A stretch of DNA of 64,000 nt from Eubacteriaceae bacterium CHKCI004 (GTDB lineage: Bacteria; Bacillota; Clostridia; Lachnospirales; Lachnospiraceae), in assembly GCA_900016875.1 (NCBI GenBank), contig FCNR01000032.1, positions 120,699-184,698 of the forward strand. The letters are read 5' to 3'. The notes under the pieces are model-generated. The model saw nothing but the letters and a program-made list of their open reading frames with translations. It was not told the origin of the DNA and did no database searches. Each line of letters begins with the position of its first letter. Within the stretch, counting starts at the first letter, position 1. The position numbers and the translations under genes are program-made. This document shows, piece after piece, positions 1-8,878 of this stretch.

Positions 1-58
1 GATAGATCACGCCGTCCATATCGCAGATGAACCCTTCTTTATTTCGTAATGTTTCCAT
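1..58 (-). CDS. HAD superfamily hydrolase, N-terminal fragment
   Basis: Only the first 19 codons are inside the window; the gene runs off the left edge. The reading is METLRNKEGFICDMDGVIY. The DMDGVIY segment is motif I of the haloacid dehalogenase superfamily, with the nucleophilic Asp and the general acid Asp two residues later. DGVIY is typical of the HAD-IIA (NagD-like) sugar-phosphate or nucleotide phosphatases, so this is probably a cytoplasmic phosphatase. The start at 58 is preferred because AGGAGG at 68-73 lies 9 nt upstream. An in-frame ATG at 67 touches that ribosome site and is too close. The substrate cannot be judged from this fragment. Confidence 0.7.
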   Translation of the reverse strand, partial: METLRNKEGFICDMDGVIY

Positions 59-312
59 ATATGGCATCCTCCTGTATCGCGTCTTTTTATATTCTGTCCT
101 TTTTAGTTTCTTCTCTATGATACCCGATATTTCTGCATTTCATTAAAATGTACGTCATCTTAAATGTACCGTAGCTTTCCGTCACGCTTCCGGGTAACAC
201 CGTAATCATAACAGACGCCGGATCGTCCTGCAATCCTGCCAGTGTAAAGTTTCGGTATTCTCTGCGTAAACCGTTACCGTTCACGCAGCCAGTGCGCGGC
301 CCGGGCCTGAAA

Positions 313-1086
313 TTAAATATTCGGCATCTTCGCCGTCGGAATCATAAGTACCTTCCCGGTTCCCCGATATACGTTTACCAGCCCTTCTCCTGAAGCGGCG
401 GAACCGATCAGCGACTTGCCGGAACGCTCCACTGTAAAATCCAGACTGCCGCTCCAGGCAATGGCATAGTTCCCGTCAATCTTCAGCACATCATTTTCCA
501 GGGTGATCTCCACCAATTCCTCCATCGGACACTGTGACTCAATGCAGAAAACTCCGGAACCGTTCAAACTCAAATTAAACAGACCTTCTCCTCCGGCCAC
601 AGCAGAAGAAATATTAGAACGCATTACAGCCTTATGTTTCAGCCTGGAATCACATGCCAGAAACAGTCCGTCATCCAGCACAACAGAACCGCCCCAGTCC
701 GCGGCATCCATGAGAATCAGATGTTTGTAGGTCGGCTCCAGAACCAGCAGTCCGCTTCCCGTATATTCCGGCTTAATAGCAGACTCACCGCTGGCCTTGC
801 CCCGTACTGCTTTTCCAAAGAAATCTCCAACGCCTTTAATTCCTGTGGTAGCATTCACATCTCCCAGCATCCACTGCATAGCCCCTGCCTGCAGTGTAAT
901 CTGCGCTTTGCTCAGATCGCAGATGACCTGACGCTTGCGGACATTCATCTCAGCACAATAATACGCAATAATGGCAGAATCCGGCGCAATACTTAAATCT
1001 CTCTGATATTCGATAACTGTAAAGGCTCCTTTCTGATCGAGAATCTTCACATCATCATTGTCTGTAAAATTCTTTACCTGAAACAT
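313..1086 (-). CDS. AIM24 family protein (TIGR00266/DUF124)
   Basis: A 257-residue protein of the AIM24/TIGR00266 family, an all-beta fold of unknown biochemical role found in bacteria and in yeast mitochondria. The glycine-rich pattern fits: residues near 70 read AGAMQWMLGD, and a later stretch reads GGEGLFNLSLNGSGVFC. There is no signal peptide or membrane segment, so it should be cytoplasmic. The start MFQVKNF at 1086 has a GGGAGG ribosome site just upstream; the open frame continues 22 codons further without another site. It stands alone, separated from the genes on both sides. Family assignment is fairly sure; function is not known. Confidence 0.75.
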   Translation of the reverse strand: MFQVKNFTDNDDVKILDQKGAFTVIEYQRDLSIAPDSAIIAYYCAEMNVRKRQVICDLSKAQITLQAGAMQWMLGDVNATTGIKGVGDFFGKAVRGKASGESAIKPEYTGSGLLVLEPTYKHLILMDAADWGGSVVLDDGLFLACDSRLKHKAVMRSNISSAVAGGEGLFNLSLNGSGVFCIESQCPMEELVEITLENDVLKIDGNYAIAWSGSLDFTVERSGKSLIGSAASGEGLVNVYRGTGKVLMIPTAKMPNI

Positions 1087-1295
1087 CGTTTCCCTCCCTC
1101 TTTTCACAGTGGCAGCCGGCAGACCGGCCGCAAAATCTGTCAGTAGAATCAAAAATTTTTCTAATATGTACAGAAAAATCTTTCTATTTTACTATATCAC
1201 AGTCGTGAAAAGTTCACAACATAAGATACGGCAAAGAATCCCCCGCCATCTGCGCCGGGCAGAGGAAACTTTCCCGCACTCGTATACATTTCTCC

Positions 1296-1619
1296 TCACC
1301 GGTCCACAGCCACCAGATCGTATACCTTTTGCAGTAAAATCGTTTCTTCACCGATCCGCAGTCTCCCGAAAGCATCCACTCCCGAAAATACTCCGGTCAA
1401 TGTCCGGTATTCTCCCTGCGCATAATATAAAATCTCTGCCCTGTCGCCGGGCTCCAGCTCCATAAGCTTCCGGTTCAGCTCCTCCAGTGCTTCCTCCGAC
1501 AGCTCCCGCCGGGGAAGCGGTTTTTTCTCTCTTCTCGCCAGCGCTTCAGGATATCCTTTCAGCGCCCCAAAGGGCATAAACTGTTTGGCTCTCTCTTCCC
1601 TGCTCATCTTAGGCGCCAC
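1296..1619 (-). CDS. YolD-like family protein
   Basis: A 107-residue basic protein matching the YolD-like family. It opens with MAPKMSREERAKQFMPFGALKGYPEAL, the usual RAKQFMPFxAL signature. In Bacillus, YolD-type genes sit beside UvrX/UmuC-type Y-family polymerases and are thought to act with them in SOS mutagenesis. Here the gene starts 11 nt inside the 3' end of such a polymerase gene, so the two are translationally coupled and share the LexA-type promoter near 3000. The molecular role is not established. Confidence 0.8.
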   Translation of the reverse strand: MAPKMSREERAKQFMPFGALKGYPEALARREKKPLPRRELSEEALEELNRKLMELEPGDRAEILYYAQGEYRTLTGVFSGVDAFGRLRIGEETILLQKVYDLVAVDR

Positions 1620-2877
1620 TCCTATGACCTCCTATCTGACTGTTGCGTTCTATGGTTGTCGCACCATCCTGAAAATCCATTCCTCTCAGCACAGCATTTT
1701 TCCCGAATCGATGCTTTATATCCAAAACTGCCTTCTGCAGCCGTCTTTCTTTTTCAACCTTTGACGGACTGGAAAAAATATCATACTGACAGTACATTTC
1801 CGGTTCCACATGATTATAAGAAAGGGAAACCCTCCGGATCCCCGTTTTCGCATCTACGATCTGCCGGTACAAAACTTCCGCATGCTCCATAATCCGGCGG
1901 GACATGTCCGTAGCTGCCGGAAGACGGATAGTTCCGTGGGCAGACTTCTTCCCTGCGCTTCTCTCATAGCTCACATGCAGGGTGATGGAGTCAGTGACCA
2001 GACTTTTATCCACCAGTTCCTGACAAAGAACGTCCGCCATCTCCTTGACGATCAGGACTCCCTCTTCATAGCCATACGCTCTGGGCAGAACCTGCCCATT
2101 GGAAATGGAGTGCATTTTCGGGCGGTAAGCCTTAATATCTGCCATGGTAACCGGCTCTCTGCCCCACGCATGGTCGATCAGCAGCTCCGCGTCTACACCA
2201 AAAGCCTTATACAGTGCCCTCTCATCAGCCGACGCCACCTGCTCCATAGTACTGATGCCCATACGCGCGAGCCTCCGGACTGTCCCTTCTCCGATACGCC
2301 AGAAATCTGTCAGCGGACGGTGTCTCCACAAAATCCGCCTGTAACTCTCCTCATTAAGGACACCGATAAAATCTGCCGCCTTCTTTGCGATGATATCCAG
2401 GGCAATCTTCGCCAGATAGAGATTCGTTCCCACTCCGGCTGCCGCAGGGATTCCTGTGCGCTCCCGAATATCCCGGACAATGACCGATGCCAGATCGCAG
2501 GCGCTCATGTGATACAAACGGAGATAATCAGTCACATCCATAAAAACCTCATCAATGGAATATACATGAATATCTTCACTGGAAACATACCGGAGATAAA
2601 TGTCATAAATCTCCGCTGAATAATCAATATAAAGCTGCATCCTCGGCGTCGCCATGATATAGCGGATACCCGGCGGTATCTCAAACACCCTGCACCGCCC
2701 CGGGACGCCCTTCGCTTTCATGGACGGGGAAACCGCCAGACAAATCGTCTTCTCTGTCCGCTCCGAATCAGCCACCACCAGATTCGTCGTCATGGGGTCA
2801 AGTCCCCGTTCCACGCATTCCACCGACGCATAAAAAGATTTTAGATCGATACAAATATACTGCCTGTCTCTTTTCAC
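1609..2877 (-). CDS. Y-family DNA polymerase (UmuC/DinB/UvrX type)
   Basis: Translesion DNA polymerase of about 422 residues that copies past damaged bases. The catalytic motifs are clear: CIDLKSFYASVE near the N-terminus (first metal Asp, steric-gate Tyr) and VYSIDEVFMDVT (SIDE carboxylates). RIGEGTVRRLARMGISTMEQV forms the helix-hairpin-helix thumb, followed by the little-finger domain. The GTG start at 2877 is preferred because AGAGG lies 8 nt upstream and the polymerase domain begins there. A GTG at 2925 is possible but has no ribosome site. The gene is followed by the YolD-like gene and preceded by two LexA-like boxes, so induction by DNA damage is inferred. Confidence 0.88.
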   Translation of the reverse strand: MKRDRQYICIDLKSFYASVECVERGLDPMTTNLVVADSERTEKTICLAVSPSMKAKGVPGRCRVFEIPPGIRYIMATPRMQLYIDYSAEIYDIYLRYVSSEDIHVYSIDEVFMDVTDYLRLYHMSACDLASVIVRDIRERTGIPAAAGVGTNLYLAKIALDIIAKKAADFIGVLNEESYRRILWRHRPLTDFWRIGEGTVRRLARMGISTMEQVASADERALYKAFGVDAELLIDHAWGREPVTMADIKAYRPKMHSISNGQVLPRAYGYEEGVLIVKEMADVLCQELVDKSLVTDSITLHVSYERSAGKKSAHGTIRLPAATDMSRRIMEHAEVLYRQIVDAKTGIRRVSLSYNHVEPEMYCQYDIFSSPSKVEKERRLQKAVLDIKHRFGKNAVLRGMDFQDGATTIERNSQIGGHRSGA

Positions 2878-2964
2878 TGCTTTCGCCTCTTTTCCTGCAT
2901 ATCTTCCATGCTGCACATTCTGCACATGAAACTGCCCGTATCACGCCGATATCGCGGGGCAAAA

Positions 2965-3014
2965 AACAAACGTTTGTTCTTTTTTATTTTATCAGAACAA
3001 ACGTTTGTTTTCAA
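2965..3014 (-). promoter_or_regulatory. SOS-type promoter with two LexA-like boxes
   Basis: On the minus strand a -35 TTGAAA (3009-3014) and -10 TAAAAT (2986-2991) are separated by exactly 17 bp. The perfect palindrome ACAAACGTTTGT occurs at 2997-3008, filling the spacer, and again at 2966-2977, just past the start point; the centres are 31 bp apart. Both fit the Gram-positive LexA pattern GAAC-RNRY-GTTY (GAACAAACGTTT), one on each strand. The position upstream of a Y-family polymerase supports LexA control. LexA itself is not in the window. Confidence 0.8.
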
Positions 3015-3062
3015 TGGTAATTTATTCCGGCAGATACCGGATTTTGAGAGACCGGATATTTT

Positions 3063-4973
3063 TTATTCCGGCAGTTTTGTATCAAACTTTCTGTCATAAA
3101 GCAGTGCGGCAATCAGCACGACAAAACAGGAGCCCGCATTATGCACCAGCGCTCCGGTAGTCGGGGTCAGCACTTCCATGAGCGACAACACGATCGCCGC
3201 AAAGTTAATGCACATGGACAGCGTAATGCTGACTTTAATGGTATGTACAGTCGCATTGGACAGCCTTTTCAAATACGTGATCTTTGAAATATCTTCGCTC
3301 ATCAGGGCAACATCTGCCGCTTCCACCGCTATATCGCTTCCCATACTTCCCATTGCCACGCTTACATCGGCCGTTTTCAGGGCCGGCGCATCGTTGACGC
3401 CATCGCCGATCATACAGACCTTATGATTTTCTGCCTGCAGATTTTCAATACTTTTCACTTTTTCTTCCGGCAGCAATTCTGCCCGGACATCAGAGATTCC
3501 TGCCTGCTGTGCAAAATAACCGGCTGTTTTTTGATTATCGCCAGTGAGCAGAACAGTTCGGGTATTCATGTCTGAAAGACGGGAAATCATCTCTTTTGCT
3601 TCCGGGCGAAGCACATCGGAAAGCGCGATGACGCCAATACATTTTTGGTCAGCGGCCACAAGTATCGAAGCCTTTCCCTCTGTTCGCAGGCGTTCCAGTT
3701 CAGATCGTACGCCGCTATCAATGACAATTCTGTTCTCAGCGAAAAATTTTTCATTCCCGCAAAGCAGCCGGAATCCTCCTGTCTCTGCGGAAATTCCTTT
3801 GCCCGCAGTCATTCTGAAGGCGTTTGCCTCGATCAGAAGAACTCCCTTTGTCTTTGCGTACGCCACAATTGCTTTTCCCAGCGGATGTTCGCTTCTGGCT
3901 TCAGCCGAAGCCGCCAGCGAAAGTAATTTTACTTCAGAGATAGTTTTGTCAAATGAAATGATGTCGCTGACATCTAAACAGCCATAGGTTAAAGTCCCGG
4001 TCTTATCGAAAGCAATCGTATCTACTTTTCCCATTTTTTCAAGAGCTTCTCCGGACTTGATGATCACGCCATGCTTTGTCGCCTGACCAATCGCCGCCAT
4101 AATAGCCGTAGGGGTTGCCAGCACGAGAGCACAGGGGCAAAACACAACTAACACTGTTACGGCTGTAACGATATTTCCCGTGAATACATAAGACAAAATT
4201 GCGATGAGCAGAGCAACCGGCACCAGCCAGCTTGCCACTCTGTCGGCAATTCTCTGCATGGGCGCCTGTTTATTTTCCGCTTCCTGTACCATGCGGATCA
4301 GTTTTTGCAGAGAACTGTCCTCTCCCACTTTTGTCGCTGAAATATCAATCGAACCAAAGCGGTTGATGGTACCGCAAAAAACCTCTTCTCCTGTCTCTTT
4401 ATCCACCGGCAGGGATTCTCCCGTCATGACAGACTGGTCAACCGATGTTTCTCCCCTTACAATTATGCCGTCAACCGGAATAGTCTCTCCCGGCAGAATA
4501 CGCAAAAGATCTCCCTGCCGTATTTCCTCTGCCGGTATCATTTCTTCTTTTCCATCGGTTAATCTGCGTCCCTTCGCCGGAGCAAGGTTAATAAGCTTTT
4601 TCAGTCCTTTTTTGGCGCGGTCGGTGGTAGCCTCCTCCAAAAGCGCACCGACCGCCATGATAAACACAACCTCTCCCGCCGCAAACAAATCTCCGACCGC
4701 AACAGCGGCGAACATCGCAATACAGATTAAAAGTGCGGACGATATTTTACTGATTCCCGGATTATAAATAATTCTCCATATCGCCAGATATAACAGCGGA
4801 AGACCGCTGATAACGATCGCTGCCCATGCGGGATCAAACGGCAGAAAAGCAAGCCTCACCGGTTCTCTTCCAAATTCCTCCGCCAGGTGAGGGATTAAAT
4901 CCAACAGCAGAAATACGCCGGCCACAATTGTCATGGGAAGTCCGGCCAAAAAATCATTGATCTTCTTTAACAT
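3063..4973 (-). CDS. P1B-type heavy-metal-translocating ATPase
   Basis: A 636-residue metal-pumping ATPase of the inner membrane. It has all the family marks: TGES in the actuator domain, the CPC transport motif in CPCALVLATP, the phosphorylated Asp in DKTGTLT, and GDGVNDAPAL at the hinge. It lacks an N-terminal CxxC metal-binding domain and starts almost directly with membrane helices. The last helix reads LVHNAGSC, unlike standard copper pumps, so Zn/Cd/Co/Mn-type export is more likely; specificity is not certain. The start at 4973 has GGAGG at 4981-4985. An upstream extension to 5309 has no ribosome site and runs across the divergent TetR gene's promoter and start. It ends 48 nt before the SOS promoter region. 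Confidence 0.88.
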   Translation of the reverse strand: MLKKINDFLAGLPMTIVAGVFLLLDLIPHLAEEFGREPVRLAFLPFDPAWAAIVISGLPLLYLAIWRIIYNPGISKISSALLICIAMFAAVAVGDLFAAGEVVFIMAVGALLEEATTDRAKKGLKKLINLAPAKGRRLTDGKEEMIPAEEIRQGDLLRILPGETIPVDGIIVRGETSVDQSVMTGESLPVDKETGEEVFCGTINRFGSIDISATKVGEDSSLQKLIRMVQEAENKQAPMQRIADRVASWLVPVALLIAILSYVFTGNIVTAVTVLVVFCPCALVLATPTAIMAAIGQATKHGVIIKSGEALEKMGKVDTIAFDKTGTLTYGCLDVSDIISFDKTISEVKLLSLAASAEARSEHPLGKAIVAYAKTKGVLLIEANAFRMTAGKGISAETGGFRLLCGNEKFFAENRIVIDSGVRSELERLRTEGKASILVAADQKCIGVIALSDVLRPEAKEMISRLSDMNTRTVLLTGDNQKTAGYFAQQAGISDVRAELLPEEKVKSIENLQAENHKVCMIGDGVNDAPALKTADVSVAMGSMGSDIAVEAADVALMSEDISKITYLKRLSNATVHTIKVSITLSMCINFAAIVLSLMEVLTPTTGALVHNAGSCFVVLIAALLYDRKFDTKLPE

Positions 4974-5040
4974 AATGAATCCTCCAATCCGCACGATATT
5001 CCAAACAGATTTGTCCTTGACACTCATTTGCACTTTCCGT

Positions 5041-5080
5041 ACAATAAATTTGATAACAAACACTTTGTTCTTTTTATTGT
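5041..5080. promoter_or_regulatory. Inverted-repeat operator between P1B ATPase and TetR gene
   Basis: A large imperfect palindrome lies between the divergent genes. The core is AACAAA-CAC-TTTGTT (5055-5069) and the outer arms are ACAATAAA (5041-5048) and TTTATTGT (5073-5080). Its size and position suit a TetR-family dimer controlling both genes. Binding is inferred, not shown. Confidence 0.55.
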
Positions 5081-5168
5081 AAGAAGTAAACAAACGAAAT
5101 GCAATGGATAATACCGTCTCCATGTTCCGTATGGAACACTTTTGAAAAATTGTACGAAAGGAGTTATC

Positions 5169-5732
5169 ATGGACAGACGACAACAGAAAACAAGGGCAGC
5201 CATTTTTGCTGCATTCAGCACTCTCCTGGCCGAAAAAAGCTATGACAAAATTACAGTACAGGAAATTATCGATACCGCAAATGTGGGACGAACAACATTT
5301 TATGCTCATTTTGAGGCCAAAGACGATCTGCTGAAAACTTTATGCGAAGAACTTTTCGGACACATCATCAGCAGCACCTTGGATTGTACCCACCATCACG
5401 GATTATATTCTGAAAAAAACGCGCCGGAATCCGTATTTTGCCACTTACTGCAGCATCTGCAGGAAGATGAAAATAATATTCTTGAATTACTTTCCTGTGA
5501 GAGCAGCGAACTGTTTCTGCGATATTTCAAGAACAGCTTAAATGAATTGGTACAAAACCAATTTGTCACTCAAAACAGAAAAAATAACACTGATATTCCT
5601 CAGGATTTTTTAGTAAACCATATTTCCGGCAGTTTTGTGGAAATGGTATTATGGTGGATCAAAAGCCGAATGAAACAAACGCCGGAAGAATTAGACCGGT
5701 ATTTCCGGGCGGTCATTGAACCGGTTCTGTAG
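5169..5732 (+). CDS. TetR/AcrR family transcriptional regulator
   Basis: A 187-residue repressor with an N-terminal helix-turn-helix: TRAAIFAAFSTLLAEKSYDKI followed by TVQEIIDTANVGRTTFYAHF, the standard TetR operator-reading helices. The rest is the ligand-binding and dimer domain, with several His and Cys residues (for example CTHHHG near 75). Those might contact metal, but this is speculation. It is divergent from the metal ATPase with a palindrome between them, so regulation of that pump is likely. The start at 5169 has AAAGGAG 5-10 nt upstream. Confidence 0.85.
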   Translation: MDRRQQKTRAAIFAAFSTLLAEKSYDKITVQEIIDTANVGRTTFYAHFEAKDDLLKTLCEELFGHIISSTLDCTHHHGLYSEKNAPESVFCHLLQHLQEDENNILELLSCESSELFLRYFKNSLNELVQNQFVTQNRKNNTDIPQDFLVNHISGSFVEMVLWWIKSRMKQTPEELDRYFRAVIEPVL

Positions 5733-5770
5733 GACCCGGACCACCCGGCCGGAAAGACAAATCTTATTTA

Positions 5771-7771
5771 TCATTCTTTATAACTTTCAAAAGCGTTTTC
5801 ATACTCCTGCCATTTTTCATACCAGAACAGACAGGCTTCCGTATACTGCTGTTCCAGTGCTTCGTATTCTTCCTGCCAGCGGCGGCGGGCCTGTATCCGG
5901 GCGGTGAGAATCTCCATGGAGGTATCATGTTTTGATAATTCTTCACCGAATGGCAGCTGTTCTCCCAGAAAATGTTCCACTGCTGCGGCGGCTTTTGCCA
6001 GCTGTTCTCCCGCCAGCGTAAGCTGCCAGTCAGTATAAGACTGTTCTGTGGAAAAACGGGCGCTCTGCATCCGGGTTTTCTCCGGCACTTCTTTAAGACC
6101 TTCGATGAGGCGGGTATTCTCCACAGCGACGGCCTCCGCGCCTGCCCAGCCGTATTCCTGTTTTTTGCGCAGATGCTCCACGTAATGTCCGTAGCCAAAT
6201 GGATAATAAGATACCCCGTTCTCTCCGAAGATCAACAGCGCATCCGCCACTTCTTTTATAAAATACCTGTCATGGGATATGAACAGCATAGTGCCGGTGT
6301 ACGCCTGAAAGGCGGATTCCAGCGTTTCCTTCGCCGGAATATCCATATGGTTGGTGGGCTCATCCAGTATCAGCAGGTTGGGACGGCTTTCCAGAATCTC
6401 CGCCAGCACCAGACGGCTTTTTTCTCCGCCGGAGAGCTCGCTGACCTTCTTCCCTGTGTCTGCATCCCGGAACAGATAATGTCCCAGGATGGTTTTCACC
6501 TCTTTGATGGTGAGCGCCGGGTGCCGGTCGTGAAAATGATCAAACACCCTTTTTTCCGACTGCAGTTCACCGCTGTGCTGGTCAAAATATCCGATTTCCA
6601 CATTGTTGCCCATCTGCATTTTGCCGGACAGCGCCGGAATCTGTCCCAATAAGGTTCTTAAAAATGTAGTTTTGCCTGTTCCGTTGGCTCCGATAATGCC
6701 GATCTTCTGCCCGCGGCGGATACGCAGGGTAATCTCCTGCAGGCAGATTTCATCCGAAGGTGTTTTTTCAGATATATTGTCCGTTATCTGTTGTCTCCCG
6801 AAATCTCCTTTTTCTGTTCCCGGCACACTTCCTGCCTGACCGTGATACCCGATGCGCAGCTTATCGGCGTCCAGCACCCATTTGCTGCCCGGCGCCCTCG
6901 GCGTAATAGCCTCCGTAAAGATATGCGCGCCTTCTTCGGAGGGCCGCTCGATTTTTTCCATCCGCTCCAGCACCTTTTTCTTGGAGCGGGCCATGGCCGC
7001 CTTTCTGGGCTTGTGTTTGAACTTCTCAATGAGAGCGGTGAGACGCTCAATCTCCTGCTGCTGTGCCTGATAACTCTTCATCTGACTCTGCCGCCGCTTC
7101 TCCCGCTGCCTCCGGTACTCCGTGTAATTGCCCGCATAACGGGTCAGCCGTCCGTTTTCCAGCTCATAAACCACGTCGGCCACCGAATCCAGAAAAAACC
7201 GGTCGTGGGATACGATGACCACCGCCCGGCCGTACTCCCTGATATAATCCTCCAGCCATTCCACCGCCTGCACATCCAGATGGTTGGTCGGCTCATCTAA
7301 AAGCAGAATATCCGGTTTCGTGAGCAGAAGCCTTATCATGGCAATCTTCGTCTGCTCTCCGCCGGAAAACTCCCGCAGTTTTTTCTTCTTTTCTTCTCTC
7401 CGAAATCTCAGACCGGTAAATATCCGGTCATATTCCTGCTCAAAATCGTATCTCTCTCTGGAATACGGATCGTCGGCAGGACAGATCTCCAGAAGCAGCT
7501 CTTCCACCGTCCGCTCTTTTTCCTCCTGCGCCACAGTCTGTCGAAGCATCCCCACGGTGGTATTTCCTGCCAGGAAAATGCCGGGCTCAAACCGTTTGTC
7601 GTCTCTGTCCAGGGACAGTTCCCCTGCGATCAGGCGAAGGAGCGTCGTCTTGCCCGCGCCGTTTTTCCCAACCAGGGCAATCTTTTCATTGCCCCGGATC
7701 TCAAAGTCTATATGATCAAGTACCGTCTCGCCCTGCAGGGAGACGGTACCGTTTTTTATCTGATATCGCAT
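5771..7771 (-). CDS. ABC-F family ATPase (ribosome-associated type)
   Basis: A soluble protein of about 666 residues with two ABC domains and no membrane segments. Domain 1 has GKNGAGKTT, FSGGEQTK and LLLDEPTNHLD; domain 2 has GANGTGKTT, LSGGEKSR and LILDEPTNHMD. Between them is the charged linker typical of ABC-F proteins, and a helical C-terminal extension follows, as in Uup/YdiF. Such proteins act on the ribosomal E site, as translation factors or as antibiotic-protection factors; sequence alone cannot decide here. The start at 7771 is preferred (AAGGAG upstream, domain begins at once); 7795 is the alternative. It converges on the TetR gene. The leader is described separately. Confidence 0.85.
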   Translation of the reverse strand: MRYQIKNGTVSLQGETVLDHIDFEIRGNEKIALVGKNGAGKTTLLRLIAGELSLDRDDKRFEPGIFLAGNTTVGMLRQTVAQEEKERTVEELLLEICPADDPYSRERYDFEQEYDRIFTGLRFRREEKKKKLREFSGGEQTKIAMIRLLLTKPDILLLDEPTNHLDVQAVEWLEDYIREYGRAVVIVSHDRFFLDSVADVVYELENGRLTRYAGNYTEYRRQREKRRQSQMKSYQAQQQEIERLTALIEKFKHKPRKAAMARSKKKVLERMEKIERPSEEGAHIFTEAITPRAPGSKWVLDADKLRIGYHGQAGSVPGTEKGDFGRQQITDNISEKTPSDEICLQEITLRIRRGQKIGIIGANGTGKTTFLRTLLGQIPALSGKMQMGNNVEIGYFDQHSGELQSEKRVFDHFHDRHPALTIKEVKTILGHYLFRDADTGKKVSELSGGEKSRLVLAEILESRPNLLILDEPTNHMDIPAKETLESAFQAYTGTMLFISHDRYFIKEVADALLIFGENGVSYYPFGYGHYVEHLRKKQEYGWAGAEAVAVENTRLIEGLKEVPEKTRMQSARFSTEQSYTDWQLTLAGEQLAKAAAAVEHFLGEQLPFGEELSKHDTSMEILTARIQARRRWQEEYEALEQQYTEACLFWYEKWQEYENAFESYKE

Positions 7772-8126
7772 GGTGTCACAAATACTCCTTTTCATTTACT
7801 GAGGCTGCTGCCGTATATTTTTGCTATTGTACCTGTTTTTTGATTTCCATGTTCTCATGACATAAGTATAATACAAACCGCCATTTTTGGCTACATTAAC
7901 CCTCTGCCTGCAGTCAGCCTTCTGCTCACAGATTTTCAGTTCCACATCGTCCACATAATTTCTCCACGGCATCTGTTTACTCTTCTGCAATCAAATTGTA
8001 TAATAAAAGTATAAAAAATCGTATGCAACGCAGGGTTGCAACCGCCCGTTGCGGAAAAGAAACCGCATTTTGGTGGTATGCCGTCGGCAAATATTGTATG
8101 CTGACAGCGAAAGGAGGAGCACAACA
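7772..8126. promoter_or_regulatory. Divergent promoter region, ABC-F and XRE genes
   Basis: This 355-nt gap holds overlapping divergent promoters. For the ABC-F gene (minus): TTGCAT (8023-8028), 17 bp, TATTAT (8000-8005). This leaves a leader of about 220 nt. For the XRE gene (plus): TTTACT, 17 bp, TATAAT (7999-8004). An inverted repeat GCAAC-N5-GTTGC at 8025-8039 overlaps the ABC-F -35. No clear intrinsic terminator is seen in the ABC-F leader. Confidence 0.55.
7936..7956 (-). other. Possible leader peptide MWTMWN upstream of ABC-F gene
   Basis: A six-codon frame, ATG TGG ACG ATG TGG AAC TGA, is preceded by GGAG at a good distance and lies early in the predicted ABC-F leader. ABC-F resistance genes are often controlled by ribosome stalling on such short frames. 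Whether it is translated is unknown. Confidence 0.3.
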
Positions 8127-8870
8127 ATGACCTTTGGAGAAAAAATCCAAAAGCTGAGAAAGGAAGCCGGACTATCCCAGGAGGAGCTTTCTTATCAGTT
8201 AGGAGTATCCAGACAAGCCGTCAGCAAATGGGAGCGCGATAACGGATACCCCGAAACCGAAAAAATCGTCCGAATCAGTAAATTGTTTCAGGTATCTTTG
8301 GACTATCTTCTTAACGACGAAGATGCGGAAAAACCGGAAATGCGCCCGGATGAAAACGGCCTCTATGTCAGCCGGGAAATGGCGGATGGTTTTCTGGCTT
8401 ACCAAAAAAGAAAAATGCTGAAAATCGGCGTTGCCGTCGGCCTGCTCGTCGGCAGCTTATCGCTTTCTTTTTGGAACGCCGAGATCAGTATGCTGCTATT
8501 CATGATCATCGTCATTGCAGGGATCATTCTTTTGCTCTCTGTAAAGCTGGCAGACAATCCGTATCGCAGGCTTTGGAAAGAAAATTTATCCTTTGACAAG
8601 ACGGTGAAATCCGAATTGGCCTCTGCTTATTCCGACAAAAAGAAAGCGGCGCACATTCTTAATCTCACCGGAGCTGCCCTGATTGCCATTGGATTTTTCC
8701 TTTTCCCGATGATCGTCTCTGCAGAAATGTATGTCTTAGACAACATTATCTTTGCCTGCGGAATGATATTGGCCGGCGCAGGAACCTTCCTGTGCGTATA
8801 CGTGTCCGGAATCGTCCGGGCATACCGGTTACTGATTATGAATGAAGAATATCACGAAAAAGGGAAGTGA
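8127..8870 (+). CDS. XRE-family regulator with membrane domain
   Basis: A 247-residue protein. Residues 1-65 are a helix-turn-helix of the Cro/C1 type: TFGEKIQKLRKEAGLSQEEL, then SRQAVSKWERDNGYP. After a short linker come four hydrophobic segments, in two pairs: around residues 95-135 (VGLLVGSLSLSF, LLFMIIVIAGIILLL) and near 180-235. The DNA-binding domain therefore appears tethered to the membrane, as in many clostridial XRE proteins that sense envelope state. AAGGAGGAG precedes the start at 8127. The stop overlaps a possible GTG of the following lipoprotein gene, so the two form one unit. The target is unknown. Confidence 0.82.
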   Translation: MTFGEKIQKLRKEAGLSQEELSYQLGVSRQAVSKWERDNGYPETEKIVRISKLFQVSLDYLLNDEDAEKPEMRPDENGLYVSREMADGFLAYQKRKMLKIGVAVGLLVGSLSLSFWNAEISMLLFMIIVIAGIILLLSVKLADNPYRRLWKENLSFDKTVKSELASAYSDKKKAAHILNLTGAALIAIGFFLFPMIVSAEMYVLDNIIFACGMILAGAGTFLCVYVSGIVRAYRLLIMNEEYHEKGK

Positions 8871-8878
8871 ACTTATTT

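Noticed and set aside
87..284. 65-codon minus frame between the HAD and AIM24 genes
   Set aside because: GTG start without ribosome site and no recognisable family; it might be a remnant, but the sequence does not support a gene.
7796..7990. 64-codon minus frame upstream of the ABC-F gene
   Set aside because: No ribosome site and it fills the leader; the tiny MWTMWN frame in another phase is better supported.
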